A stretch of 38,947 nucleotides of DNA. Origin: a bacterium (GTDB lineage Bacteria > Bacillota > Clostridia > Lachnospirales > Lachnospiraceae). The stretch covers positions 1 to 38,947 of the forward strand of contig JAUNGE010000032.1 of NCBI GenBank assembly GCA_030524675.1, written 5' to 3'. A program made the translations under genes and the position numbers. The notes below the pieces were generated by a model, which was not told where the DNA came from, did no database searches, and saw nothing but the letters and a program-made list of their open reading frames with translations. Positions 20,959-30,321 of this stretch are shown here, one piece after another. The number at the start of each line of letters is the position of its first letter. Position 1 is the first letter of the stretch.

Positions 20959-23435
20959 TGGAGAAAAAACCGTATGTATTTGGAGTGCGCCATCTGTCAC
21001 CGGCAGGGGCATACCATCTGCGGGATTTTCTGGACGAGGTGAAGCCAAAACGGATTCTGGTGGAGGGACCGTCTGATTTCACAAAGCTGATTTTGGACCT
21101 GACAGGGCCGAAAGTAAAGCCGCCAGTGGCGGTCATGGCCTACACGCTGCAAAGCCCAATTTCGTCCATTCTCTATCCGTTTGCAGTATACTCGCCGGAA
21201 TATCAGGCACTTTTGTGGGCGCGGGAAAATGAGTGTGACTGCCGTTTTATGGATTTGCCGTCAGGAGTGTTTCTGGCTCTCCAGGACTTGAAGGAGAGAC
21301 AGGAACAGGAGCGGCTTCTTCGCATTGAGGCCAGACGGCAGCAGGCGGCAAAAGAAGCTGGGGAGACAGAAATAGAACTGGATGCTGTGGATTCCCTAAA
21401 AGCCCAGACGGCAGACAATACAGAAACAGCTGATGATGCAAGTGCGGCACATCGTGCAGGCAGCGACGCAGTACTGGAGGAAACGCCAGAGGCCAGGTTT
21501 AACGTGTATCGCGAGCTGGACCGGATTTGCGGAGAAGACAGCCATGAGACATTCTGGGAACATGTGCTGGAGCGCGCAGACAGTGCTGCGGCATACCAGA
21601 AGGGCGCCTGGGAGTTCGGAAAGCAGATTCGTGAACTGACAGAACAGCACAATGCTGCAGCTGCGTTTCTGGATGTTTCAGACGGCGAGATGTGGGAGAT
21701 GGCGGAGACAATCCTTCGAGAAGCCTATATGCGCAGACAGATTGCAGATGCGCTTGCGGATGGATTGAAACCGGAGGAAATTGTGGTTGTCACAGGCGCC
21801 TACCATGTGGAGGGGCTTCTATCAGATGAGCCGCCAATGAGCGATGAGGAGATAAAAAATCTTCCGTATCTGGAAGCAAATCAGACATTGATGCCATATT
21901 CGTATTACCGCCTGTCTGCCCGATCTGGATATGGGGCAGGAAACAAGGCGCCGGCGTACTATGAGCTGGTGTGGAATTCCCTGCAGCGGGAAGAACCGGA
22001 GTACACTGTGCATGCATATCTGTCAAAGATTGCGGCTTATCAGAGAAAAAATGGAAATCCAGTTTCCTCCGCAGAGGTCATTGAGGCTGTGCGCCTGGCA
22101 GGCGCGCTGTCAGAGCTTCACGGATACCACATTCCGGCGCTGCGGGATTTGCGGGATGCGGCAGTGACCTGTATGGGGCATGGCAGTTTTTCGGAGATTT
22201 CTCTGGCAGCGGCAGACACAGAGATTGGCACAAAGATTGGTTCTCTGCCGGAAGGAGTCAGCCAGACTTCGATTCAGGCCGACTTTTACCAGAAATTGGA
22301 GGAGCTGCGCCTGACAAAATACAAATCCGTGACGGCGGAGGAACTGCAGTTGGACTTGCGTGAAAAATTGACTGTGAAATCTAAAAAAGCGGCATTTATG
22401 GACCTGGAGCGCTCGTTCTTTCTCCACAAATTGAGAGTGCTCGGTATCCAGTTCGGCACAATACAGGCAGTTTCTCAGGACAGGGCGACCTGGGCGGAGA
22501 GATGGATTCTTCGGTGGACACCGGAAGCCGAGATTCAGATTGTGGAAGCTGTGTTAAAGGGAGATACTATCGAGCAGGCGGCGTCCTTTGTGCTGAAAGA
22601 GAGCATCGAGCAGCAGGGAACGATTGCGGCGGCAGCGAAAGCGATAGAGGAAGCGTTCTTGTGCGGCATGTCCTCCTCTGTGCGCTACGCGACACGCATG
22701 CTGCAGGAGATGGCAGTGGATGCGACGGCTGTGACGGACATTGCAAAGACGGCGCGAAGTCTGTCTGTGGTCGTGCGCTACGGCGACATTCGCCACCTGG
22801 ACGCAGCGCCGCTTCTTCCGATTTTGTCCCAGCTTTTTCTGCGCGCATGCCTGATTTTTCCAGACAGCTGTATCTGTGACGATGCGGCGGCCAAGGAGAT
22901 TGCAAAGGCCTTGGAGGCGATGAACGAGGTGGTGTTAAATCATGATTTTCTGGATGAAGACAGATGGATTCGCGTCTTGGCGGAGATTGCGCGCAGAGAC
23001 GACTTGAACACCAGACTGTCCGGTTTTGCGGCCGCAATTCTTTTGGAGCGCGGGCAGATGGACAGCGAGGAACTCGGATGCGAGGTGGAGAGACGCCTCT
23101 CTAGGGGGATTCCAGCAGAGCTTGGCGCGGGATGGTTTGAAGGACTGGCGATGAAAAATCACTATGCGCTGATTGCGCGGATGACGCTCTGGGAAAAATT
23201 GAGCAATTATCTGGATACCCTGGATGGTGAGGAGTTCAAGAGAGCGCTGGTATTTCTGCGAAGAGCATTTGCGGACTTCTCCTCCTCAGAGAAGAATGAC
23301 ATTGCGGAAAATCTGGGAGAAATCTGGCAGGTAAATCCGCAGCAGGTGAGCGAAGTGTTGAATGAGGAACTGAGCAAAGAGCAGGAAGAGATGCTTTTAG
23401 ACAGCCTTGGCGATTTTGATTTTGATGATATTTAG
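20958..23435 (+). CDS. DUF5682/YehM-like protein
   Basis: This 825-aa protein begins MEKKPYVFGVRHLSPAGAYHLRDFL, followed by PKRILVEGPSDF. Later comes EEIVVVTGAYHVEGL. The GxRHLSP, VEGPSD and GAYHVEG motifs recall the TraB/EreA/ChaN-like fold, in which paired His and Glu residues act; this relation is my inference. A Glu/Ala/Asp-rich, poorly conserved insert lies at about 115-180, and the C-terminal half is helical and repetitive. ATG 20958 overlaps the MoxR stop. It is the usual partner between MoxR and VWA in yehLMP-type loci. Confidence 0.8.
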   Translation: MEKKPYVFGVRHLSPAGAYHLRDFLDEVKPKRILVEGPSDFTKLILDLTGPKVKPPVAVMAYTLQSPISSILYPFAVYSPEYQALLWARENECDCRFMDLPSGVFLALQDLKERQEQERLLRIEARRQQAAKEAGETEIELDAVDSLKAQTADNTETADDASAAHRAGSDAVLEETPEARFNVYRELDRICGEDSHETFWEHVLERADSAAAYQKGAWEFGKQIRELTEQHNAAAAFLDVSDGEMWEMAETILREAYMRRQIADALADGLKPEEIVVVTGAYHVEGLLSDEPPMSDEEIKNLPYLEANQTLMPYSYYRLSARSGYGAGNKAPAYYELVWNSLQREEPEYTVHAYLSKIAAYQRKNGNPVSSAEVIEAVRLAGALSELHGYHIPALRDLRDAAVTCMGHGSFSEISLAAADTEIGTKIGSLPEGVSQTSIQADFYQKLEELRLTKYKSVTAEELQLDLREKLTVKSKKAAFMDLERSFFLHKLRVLGIQFGTIQAVSQDRATWAERWILRWTPEAEIQIVEAVLKGDTIEQAASFVLKESIEQQGTIAAAAKAIEEAFLCGMSSSVRYATRMLQEMAVDATAVTDIAKTARSLSVVVRYGDIRHLDAAPLLPILSQLFLRACLIFPDSCICDDAAAKEIAKALEAMNEVVLNHDFLDEDRWIRVLAEIARRDDLNTRLSGFAAAILLERGQMDSEELGCEVERRLSRGIPAELGAGWFEGLAMKNHYALIARMTLWEKLSNYLDTLDGEEFKRALVFLRRAFADFSSSEKNDIAENLGEIWQVNPQQVSEVLNEELSKEQEEMLLDSLGDFDFDDI

Positions 23436-23459
23436 AGAAGCAGGAGGGAGACAGAAACG

Positions 23460-24656
23460 ATGGATACACAGGAACGCATCAAGCGGTGGCGTTTGATTTT
23501 GGGCTCACAGAGCGAGCAGCAGTTTTCCTCCATGAGCGGCGGGGGATGCAGTCTTTCTGAGGAACAGCTTTTGATGGACCAGGCGCTGGCGGCTATCTAC
23601 AATCAAAATGCAGAGGGCGGATTCGGGAACGGACAGCCAGGCGCAGGCGCCGGAAAAGGGCCATCAAATCCGCAGATTACAAAGTGGCTCGGCGATGTGC
23701 GCTCGCTGTTTGACAAAGATCTGATAAAGATTGTCCAGGCAGATGCGATGGAGCGGTGCGGTTTAAAACAGCTCCTGTTTGAGCCGGAACTTCTCGAGAA
23801 TCTGGAGCCGGATGTGAGTCTGGCGAGCACACTTCTGATGCTGAAGGACCAGATTCCCAAGCGCTCGAAGGAAAGTGTGCGCGAGTTTATCAAAAAGATT
23901 GTGGAGGAGATTAATAAGCTTCTCGAGAGCGATATCCGCCGCGCTGTCACAGCAGCCGTCAACAAGAGACAGCACTCGCCGATCCCTTCGGCGGCGGCGC
24001 TGGATTTCTCATACACGATTCGCCGAGGACTGAAAAACTATAATCCTGAGTTAAAGAAAGTGATACCGGAACATTTCTATTTCTTTGACCGGACGGCGAC
24101 GACAGCAGCAAACAAGTACACAATTATTCTCGATGTGGACCAGAGCGGTTCTATGGGCGTATCGGTGATTTACTCTTCGATTATGAGCTGTATCCTGGCG
24201 AGCATGGCGTCCGTGAAGACGCGCGTGGTAGCATTTGACACGAATATTGTGGATTTGACAGAGAAGTGCGAAGACCCAGTGGATTTGCTGTTTGGATTTC
24301 AGCTTGGCGGCGGCACGGACATCAACAAATCCGTGGCATACTGCGAGCAGTTCATCGAAAATCCGAAGAAGACGCTGTTTTTCCTGATTACTGACCTGGA
24401 AGAGGGCGGAAACAGGGCGGCTCTTTTGCGGCGGTTGAAGGAGATGAAAGAAGCCGGTGTGACAGTCGTATGTCTTTTGGCAATCGCGGACGGCGGAAAA
24501 CCGTACTACGACGCGCAGATGGCAGCGAAAGTCGCAGCTCTCGGCGTTCCATGCTTTGCCTGCACACCGGAGAAACTGCCGGAGCTCTTGGAACGCTCCC
24601 TTAAAGGTCAAGATTTGATGGCAATGCAGAAAGAGTTTGAGAAGAAGAAAAATTAA
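23460..24656 (+). CDS. VWA-domain protein (YehP-like)
   Basis: This 398-aa protein has a Gly-rich linker (about 53-70), a helical middle, and a C-terminal von Willebrand A domain with a complete MIDAS: D227-x-S229-x-S231 in DQSGS, T286 in GGGTD and D312 in ITDLEEGG. It lacks a signal peptide or membrane segment, so it acts in the cytoplasm. AGGAGGGAG precedes the start. It should bind a divalent metal and partner with the MoxR ATPase two genes upstream. It ends the operon. Confidence 0.88.
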   Translation: MDTQERIKRWRLILGSQSEQQFSSMSGGGCSLSEEQLLMDQALAAIYNQNAEGGFGNGQPGAGAGKGPSNPQITKWLGDVRSLFDKDLIKIVQADAMERCGLKQLLFEPELLENLEPDVSLASTLLMLKDQIPKRSKESVREFIKKIVEEINKLLESDIRRAVTAAVNKRQHSPIPSAAALDFSYTIRRGLKNYNPELKKVIPEHFYFFDRTATTAANKYTIILDVDQSGSMGVSVIYSSIMSCILASMASVKTRVVAFDTNIVDLTEKCEDPVDLLFGFQLGGGTDINKSVAYCEQFIENPKKTLFFLITDLEEGGNRAALLRRLKEMKEAGVTVVCLLAIADGGKPYYDAQMAAKVAALGVPCFACTPEKLPELLERSLKGQDLMAMQKEFEKKKN

Positions 24657-24744
24657 GGGTCTGAAAAGACGAAAAGACAGGAGAATGAAAGGAAAAGCCC
24701 TCCAGACAGAAAAGAGGAAAAAGGAGTGTAAAGCAAACAAAATA

Positions 24745-24773
24745 TTGTAAAATAGGCAAAATAGGGGTATAGT
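24745..24773 (+). promoter_or_regulatory. Probable pepC promoter
   Basis: TTGTAA (24745-24750) and TATAGT (24768-24773) are 17 bases apart, 145 bases before pepC, in an AT-rich gap after the VWA gene. Confidence 0.5.
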
Positions 24774-24917
24774 AGGAGAGGAATGTTTGTTATCTGCCGG
24801 AAGTTTTATTTTGCAGAAAGTACAATAAAGCCAACAGAGGCGAGAAAGGGATAGAAAGAACGGCAAGATATACCGACATACCGGAGAGCGCATACATAAG
24901 AATGGAGGAAAAAAGAA

Positions 24918-26255
24918 ATGAAGCAAGAAGTACAATTTCAGGATTTACAGCAGTTTGAGACGAATTTTGATGCCAGTCGTGCCAACGCTGTGGCAATGTG
25001 TGCCGTGACAGGGAATGGAGTGAAGAATTCTGCACAGAATCAGAAGGCAATTCGTGAGACCGTTCATGAGTTTTCCATCAGTCTGGAGCAGGGAGACATC
25101 ACAAATCAGAAGAAGAGCGGACGCTGCTGGATGTTTGCAGCACTGAACTGCCTGCGTTTCCATGTGATTCACACCATGAACCTGAAAACATTTGAACTTT
25201 CCCAGAACTATACCTTATTTTATGACAAATTAGAGAAATCCAATTATTTCCTGGAGAGCATTTTAGAGACGCTGGACGAGCCGACTGAGGGACGCTTGGT
25301 TTCCTATCTTCTGACAGCACCGCTGAACGATGGCGGACAGTGGGATATGTTCTGTAACCTGGTAAATAAATATGGTCTGGTGCCGAAGAGTGCAATGCCA
25401 GAGACAGCGTGCTCTTCCGAGACCAGAGAGATGGCAAGAACCATGACAACAAAGCTGCGTGAGTTTGCATGCACGCTGAGAAAGGCGCATCAGGCAGGAA
25501 AATCTATGGAAGAGCTGCGCGAGATGAAGGATTCCATGATGGATACCGTGTACCGCATGCTCTGCATCTGCCTTGGAAAGCCGCCGAAAACCTTTGATTT
25601 TGAAGTGACAGACAAAGATGGCAATTTCCACCGCGACCTCGGACTGACTCCGCAGGAGTTCTACAAAAAATACATCGGTATGAACCTCGATGACTATGTG
25701 AGCCTGATTCACGCTCCGACCAAAGACAAACCATTCGGAAAGAGCTATACTGTGCAGTTCTTGGGCAATGTAAAAGAAGGACGCTGCGTGCGCTATCTGA
25801 ACCTGGATATCGAGGAATTGAAGAAAGCAGCGATTGCACAGATGAAGGACGGCGAGCCGGTATGGTTTGGAAGCGATGTAGGCCAGTCTTCTTCCAGAGA
25901 CGGCGGTCTGCTGGATACCAATGTGTACTGCATGGACCTGCTGTTTGATACCACATTTGGCATGACAAAGGCAGAGCGTCTGGACTACGGCGAGAGCCTG
26001 ATGACACATGCAATGGTGCTGATGGGCGTCAACCTGGACGAGAATGGCAAGCCGAACCGCTGGAGAGTGGAGAACAGCTGGGGCAAAGAACCAGGAAAAG
26101 ACGGTTATTATGTTATGACGGACGACTGGTTCAACGAGTTTACATACCAGATTGTAGTCAACAAGAAGTATCTGACCAAGGAGCAGGTAAAGGCATATGA
26201 GAGCGAGCCGATTATGCTGCAGCCTTGGGACCCGATGGGCTCTCTTGCAGAGTAA
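24918..26255 (+). CDS. pepC: Aminopeptidase C / bleomycin-hydrolase-type cysteine peptidase
   Basis: This 445-aa cytosolic C1-family peptidase trims N-terminal residues from peptides. The catalytic triad is visible: C70 in SGRCWMFA, H364 in LMTHAMVLMG and N386 in WRVENSWG. Length matches PepC. ATG follows GGAGGAAAAAAGAA. It stands alone behind its own promoter and is followed by a merR gene after 39 bases. Confidence 0.95.
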   Translation: MKQEVQFQDLQQFETNFDASRANAVAMCAVTGNGVKNSAQNQKAIRETVHEFSISLEQGDITNQKKSGRCWMFAALNCLRFHVIHTMNLKTFELSQNYTLFYDKLEKSNYFLESILETLDEPTEGRLVSYLLTAPLNDGGQWDMFCNLVNKYGLVPKSAMPETACSSETREMARTMTTKLREFACTLRKAHQAGKSMEELREMKDSMMDTVYRMLCICLGKPPKTFDFEVTDKDGNFHRDLGLTPQEFYKKYIGMNLDDYVSLIHAPTKDKPFGKSYTVQFLGNVKEGRCVRYLNLDIEELKKAAIAQMKDGEPVWFGSDVGQSSSRDGGLLDTNVYCMDLLFDTTFGMTKAERLDYGESLMTHAMVLMGVNLDENGKPNRWRVENSWGKEPGKDGYYVMTDDWFNEFTYQIVVNKKYLTKEQVKAYESEPIMLQPWDPMGSLAE

Positions 26256-26294
26256 TCGGATGGACGGTCTGCCTGCGCAGTTACAAGAGAAACA

Positions 26295-27116
26295 ATGAAA
26301 GAATTATTTACAATCGGAGAAATTGGCCGGTTGTTCCATATCAATGTCCGCACCCTGCGCTTCTATGACGAAGCGGGGGTGCTGAAACCAGAACAAACAG
26401 ACGAAAAAACGGGCTATCGCTATTATTCGACGAAACAGTTTGAGCGCCTCAATACCATCAAGTATCTGCGGGCGCTAAATATGCCGTTGGAGAAGATTGT
26501 CCGTTTTTTTGAAAATAAGGACACCGATACGCTGGCCGCGCTTCTGAACGAGCAGCTCGAGGAGACAGCGGCGCAGATTGCACAGCTTCAGAAAATTGAG
26601 AAGAAGTTGAAAAAACGTATGGAACAGCTTACAGATGCCATAAATTCTGTGACAGGAGAGATTCGGGTTCTGTCATTTCCTGAGCGCAAAGTGGCTTTTT
26701 TGCGCAAAGAAATTCACCGCACAGATGATTTGGAATATCCAATTCGGGAGCTGGAAGGGCAGTTCCTTGCGGACCCGATGATGTTTTTGGGAAAAGTCGG
26801 CGTTACGGTGTCACAAGAAGATTTGAAAGCGCGAAAATTTGTCCGGTTTTCCGGAATTTTTGTGTTTTTGGAAGAGGAGGACGGATACCAGGGTGATGTG
26901 CAGAAACTGGCAGCGGGAGAGTATGCTGTGATTCGCTATCAGGGGACGCACAGCCTGGGAAAAGAAGCGTACTGCAGGCTGCTGGATTGGATGGAACAGA
27001 ATGGGTATCAGGCGTGCGGAGATTCCGTGGAGATTACATTGATTGATGCGGGATTTACGAATAATACAGAGAAGTATGTGACAGAGCTGCAGATACCGGT
27101 CAGGGCAGTGAAATAG
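26295..27116 (+). CDS. MerR-family regulator with GyrI-like ligand domain
   Basis: This 273-aa regulator has a MerR helix-turn-helix and wing at residues 5-44 (FTIGEIGRLFHINVRTLRFYDEAGVL, TGYRYY), a dimerising coiled coil (about 75-120) and a C-terminal effector domain (about 150-270) of the GyrI/BmrR type (FVRFSGIFVF, AGEYAVIRYQG). BmrR-type proteins sense lipophilic compounds and induce efflux pumps; the MATE gene 667 bases downstream is a plausible target, which is inference. The ribosome site is weak (AAGAGAAAC). Confidence 0.88.
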   Translation: MKELFTIGEIGRLFHINVRTLRFYDEAGVLKPEQTDEKTGYRYYSTKQFERLNTIKYLRALNMPLEKIVRFFENKDTDTLAALLNEQLEETAAQIAQLQKIEKKLKKRMEQLTDAINSVTGEIRVLSFPERKVAFLRKEIHRTDDLEYPIRELEGQFLADPMMFLGKVGVTVSQEDLKARKFVRFSGIFVFLEEEDGYQGDVQKLAAGEYAVIRYQGTHSLGKEAYCRLLDWMEQNGYQACGDSVEITLIDAGFTNNTEKYVTELQIPVRAVK

Positions 27117-27177
27117 CTGCTGTTGGTATGCGTTGATATTGCACACGAATCCAGCAAGCTACACTTGGCAATCAGAA

Positions 27178-27198
27178 CCCCACGGGCAAGCCTGTGGG
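27178..27198 (+). repeat. GC-rich hairpin after the merR gene
   Basis: CCCCACGGGC (27178-27187) and GCCTGTGGG (27190-27198) form a strong stem with a 2-base loop. No T-tract follows. It may be part of a dispersed repeat. Confidence 0.4.
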
Positions 27199-27234
27199 AA
27201 CAGTCAGACGGACAGCGCAGCAAAGTGCGCAGTC

Positions 27235-27642
27235 CTAATTTGAGACTATTTCAACTTTCACAGTAAGCAAAAGAGAGACTGTCAGAGAAAAAATGAAATT
27301 TCCATGATGGTCTCTTTTTATTTCGCTAAAAGAAGATGCAGAATCATGGAAAACAGACATGTCGCCTAACGGCGACATCACCATAATATGAAAGTCGATT
27401 GCTCCGTGCTCACGCACTCCCGCAATCGCCGCCAGTATTCGCAAATCGGCCAGCTCACGCTGTCCTTTTTTGCTCATACTTCCTTGCTCGTCAAATGTCC
27501 AGTCGGCTTGGTGTGTAAGCACCCCTGCCGCCTGGCCGCTTGACGAGACTTTCATAGTAAATAGGAATAGAAAAAGAAGAACAGAAAATAAAAACAAAAA
27601 ACTTGACATTCCAGTTACTAGAGGGTTTATTCTGTTGTACAA
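27235..27642 (-). CDS. Doubtful minus-strand ORF in the merR-MATE gap
   Basis: This 135-aa frame runs through a 667-bp gap. The N-terminal 30 residues are Phe/Leu-rich and may be either a membrane segment or chance. From Met at 27555 it reads MKVSSSGQAAGVLTHQADW and SKKGQRELADLRILAAIAG, which looks protein-like. It ends in LTVSLLLTVKVEIVSN. A hairpin ATGTCGCC-TAAC-GGCGACAT (27359-27378) lies inside it. It may be a small gene, a decayed fragment or a dispersed repeat; I do not recognise a family. Confidence 0.3.
   Translation of the reverse strand: MYNRINPLVTGMSSFLFLFSVLLFLFLFTMKVSSSGQAAGVLTHQADWTFDEQGSMSKKGQRELADLRILAAIAGVREHGAIDFHIMVMSPLGDMSVFHDSASSFSEIKRDHHGNFIFSLTVSLLLTVKVEIVSN
27269..27319 (+). 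terminator. Terminator-like hairpin in the merR-MATE gap
   Basis: AAAAGAGAGAC (27269-27279) pairs nearly fully with GTCTCTTTTT (27310-27319) over a 30-base loop, ending in T residues. It could end the pepC-merR transcript. Confidence 0.4.
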
Positions 27643-27783
27643 GCATAAAAAATGAAACCGAAGGTTTTTAGAATTTGATATAGCATCAAGAGGGTAAACT
27701 ATTTTTGGTTTTCGATGATTATGCAGTAATTGCAGGAAGAATCAGCAATCTGGTAGATTTCAAGAAAAAGGAGACAGAAAAAT

Positions 27784-29229
27784 ATGAATGCGGAACAGAA
27801 ACAGCGTGCGCAGTTAAAACAGAATGTGCCGCCAAAGCAGAGTACACAGTCCAAACAAAATACGGAACATAAGCTGACAGAGGGCAATGTCTTGAAGGTG
27901 CTCCTGTCCTTTTCCATTCCGTTTCTGATTGCCAATGTCATTCAGGCGCTCTATGGTGCTGTGGATTTGATGGTGATTGGCTGGTACTGCACGCCGGAGA
28001 GCGTGGCGGCGGTCTCGACAGGAACGCAGGTGACACAGATTATCACCAGCATGGTGTCCGGTTTGACTCTGGGCGGGACGGTCCTAGTGGGAAAATATAT
28101 CGGTATGGACCAGGAAGAGGAAGCGAAAAAGACCATCGGCACGACATTGACCGTGTTTGCCGGTGTAGCCATCCTTCTGACTGTGCTGATGCTTCTGTTT
28201 GTGAATCCGATTTTGACAGCTCTAAAGACGCCGGCGGAATCTTTTGTGCTGGCGAGGCAGTATGTGACAGTCTGCGCACTTGGCATCTTTTTTGTGTGCG
28301 GTTACAACGCCATCAGTGCGATTCTGCGCGGATACGGCGACTCCAAACGCCCGATGATGTTTATCGCGTTGTCCTGCGTGCTGAATGTGATAGGTGATGT
28401 GGTTCTGGTGAAATACGTGGGAATGGGTGTGCGCGGAACGGCTCTGGCGACGATTCTCTCCCAGGGCATCAGCATGCTGACTGCGATGTGGTATTTGAAC
28501 CGTCACCAGTTTATCTTTTCATTTAAGCTGGAGAATTTCAGGATTGACAGAAAGCTCCTGCGGGAACTAGCAGCCGTGGGAATCCCGATTTCCCTGCAGG
28601 AATGTATGGTGCGTCTTTCCTTCCTGTATCTGACTTCCGTGACAAACCGCCTGGGCGTGTATGCGGCGGCAGCCGTGGGAGTGGCCAGCAAATACGATGT
28701 GTTCGCTATGCTGCCGGCTACCTCGATTGCCAGCGCTCTCGCAGCGTTTACAGCGCAGAACTACAGCGCAGGAAAAATGAAGCGTGTAAAAATTTCTGTG
28801 ATTGCAGGCGTATCGTTCGCAGTGGCGGCTTCCGCCTGTTTCTGGCTCTGGGCACAGCTCTCTCCAGAAAGTATGATAGGCGTGTTTGCAGATGATGCAA
28901 AGATTATTGAGGCGGGAATCCCGTTCTTTACTTCATGCAGCTACGACTATCTGGCAGTGTCTTTTGTCTTTACTCTGAACGGCTATCTGAACGGGAGGTC
29001 AAAAACCATATTTACCATGATTAGCTGCTGCTTCGGGGCGCTGTGTCTGAGAATGCCGCTGATTTACCTGGCATATACCTACTGTCCGGACAATCTACTC
29101 GTGCTCGGAGCAATCGCTCCGGCAGTCTCCGGATTTATGGCAGCATATACACTGGTTTATGTGGTGCGGCAGCTGCGCAGCGTGGGCCATGTGAGTGCAG
29201 CAGAAAGCACAGAATTCAAGTACAGCTAG
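27784..29229 (+). CDS. MATE-family multidrug/Na+ efflux transporter
   Basis: This 481-aa membrane protein has the twelve hydrophobic segments and the repeat structure of MATE antiporters: LTEGNVLKVLLSFSIPFLIANVIQALYGAVDLMVIG at the start of the first half, and LRELAAVGIPISLQECMVRLSF at the start of the second. A hydrophilic Gln/Lys-rich N-terminal tail of about 35 residues precedes it. AAAAAGGAGACAG is the ribosome site. It probably exports cationic drugs using an ion gradient, possibly under the upstream MerR regulator. Confidence 0.92.
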   Translation: MNAEQKQRAQLKQNVPPKQSTQSKQNTEHKLTEGNVLKVLLSFSIPFLIANVIQALYGAVDLMVIGWYCTPESVAAVSTGTQVTQIITSMVSGLTLGGTVLVGKYIGMDQEEEAKKTIGTTLTVFAGVAILLTVLMLLFVNPILTALKTPAESFVLARQYVTVCALGIFFVCGYNAISAILRGYGDSKRPMMFIALSCVLNVIGDVVLVKYVGMGVRGTALATILSQGISMLTAMWYLNRHQFIFSFKLENFRIDRKLLRELAAVGIPISLQECMVRLSFLYLTSVTNRLGVYAAAAVGVASKYDVFAMLPATSIASALAAFTAQNYSAGKMKRVKISVIAGVSFAVAASACFWLWAQLSPESMIGVFADDAKIIEAGIPFFTSCSYDYLAVSFVFTLNGYLNGRSKTIFTMISCCFGALCLRMPLIYLAYTYCPDNLLVLGAIAPAVSGFMAAYTLVYVVRQLRSVGHVSAAESTEFKYS

Positions 29230-29252
29230 AATAAAGATGGCAGAAGAGTCCT

Positions 29253-29978
29253 TTAAATCCAGCCGCCGTCCAGCTGAATGACCTGTCCTGTCAGGTAATT
29301 TTCTTTGTATCCAAGATGATATACCAAATCTGCGACTTCCTCCGCTTTTCCAAGGCGTCCGGCCGGAATTTCATCGACCAGTGCAAGCAGTTCTTCTTCT
29401 TTTAGGAAATGATTCATTTCCGTATCAATCGCGCCGCACGCGACAGCATTGACTTGGATATGGCTTGGCGCCAGCTCTTTTGCCAGCGCTTTGGTAAAAG
29501 CGTTGATACCGCCCTTGGATGCAGAGTATGCGACTTCCATAGAAGCACCGCAGACGCCCCAGACCGAAGAAATATTGATGATTTTTCCGCATTGTCTAGC
29601 CACCATATCGGGAATGGCGAGTTTGGAACAGTTGAACACAGAGGTTAAATTGGTCTGAATCACACGCTGCCAGTCCTCCTCCGTCATATCCTGCAGAAGG
29701 CCGATATAGGAAATACCAGCATTGTTTACCAGCACATCAACAGGGCCAAACTGTTTTTTGACCTTATCAAAAAATTTCCTGCAGTCATCCATTTTTCCCA
29801 TATCCCCTAAAAATGCAATACATGGCACCTGGTAGGATTCGACCATTTTTTTTGTCTGCATCAGACGTTCTTCATTGTGAATGCAGCTGATGGCCACCTG
29901 ATATCCTTTTTTGGCAAATTTGATGGCGATTGCCTTCCCGATGCCGCGGGAAGCGCCAGTGACAAGAACTGTTTTCAT
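29253..29978 (-). CDS. Short-chain dehydrogenase/reductase (FabG/YmfI-like)
   Basis: This 241-aa NAD(P)-dependent reductase has TGASRGIG (7-14), NNAG (85-88) and catalytic N110, S138, Y151 and K155 (YSASK). It resembles 3-oxoacyl-ACP reductase FabG. In Firmicutes, close relatives (YmfI) reduce 5-aminopentanone on elongation factor P; sequence alone does not separate the two. It stands alone on the minus strand, convergent with the MATE gene, with GGAGGGG upstream of the start. Confidence 0.85.
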   Translation of the reverse strand: MKTVLVTGASRGIGKAIAIKFAKKGYQVAISCIHNEERLMQTKKMVESYQVPCIAFLGDMGKMDDCRKFFDKVKKQFGPVDVLVNNAGISYIGLLQDMTEEDWQRVIQTNLTSVFNCSKLAIPDMVARQCGKIINISSVWGVCGASMEVAYSASKGGINAFTKALAKELAPSHIQVNAVACGAIDTEMNHFLKEEELLALVDEIPAGRLGKAEEVADLVYHLGYKENYLTGQVIQLDGGWI

Positions 29979-30156
29979 AAGAACCCCTCCTTGACTTTTT
30001 TGGATTTTATCTGTATTGTGTATTTATGAAAGAAAAGGCAGTCGTTGGGCTGCTGTAAAGCGCAGGAACAAAAAAGAGAATACAAGGTGTTCCTGAGTTA
30101 TTAAAAATACCGTAAGAAAAAGAACAAAATTCTTAATGAATGCTTTTATTTTAACA

Positions 30157-30255
30157 TGATATACTAAAAAAAGCATCTTATATCTAACGAATCGGATGAC
30201 AGGGAGCGGCGAAACGGTTCTTGTATGTAATACAGCTTGTGAAAAGCGGTATTAC
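30157..30255 (+). promoter_or_regulatory. Probable trxB promoter and leader
   Basis: An extended -10 TGATATACT (30157-30165) lies about 155 bases before trxB in a 343-bp divergent intergenic region. The leader contains a perfect inverted repeat GTAATAC (30227-30233) / GTATTAC (30249-30255). The -35 is poor. I see no known riboswitch pattern. The rest of the gap (29979-30150) shows nothing clear. Confidence 0.4.
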
Positions 30256-30321
30256 GGATTCCTATAAAAGGTACGTACTTTGTAATGGAATGTATATCAA
30301 ATTTGAAGGGAAAGATGGATT

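Noticed and set aside
22502-22879. 125-aa plus-strand ORF inside the DUF5682-like gene
   Set aside because: Out-of-frame shadow with Cys/Gly/Arg-rich composition and no start signal.
24051-24935. 294-aa minus-strand ORF over the end of the VWA gene
   Set aside because: It mirrors the VWA coding sequence and pepC leader; Phe/Leu/Cys-rich composition with no start signal suggests a shadow.
25263-26009. 248-aa minus-strand ORF inside pepC
   Set aside because: It is fully antisense to pepC, whose catalytic triad is intact.
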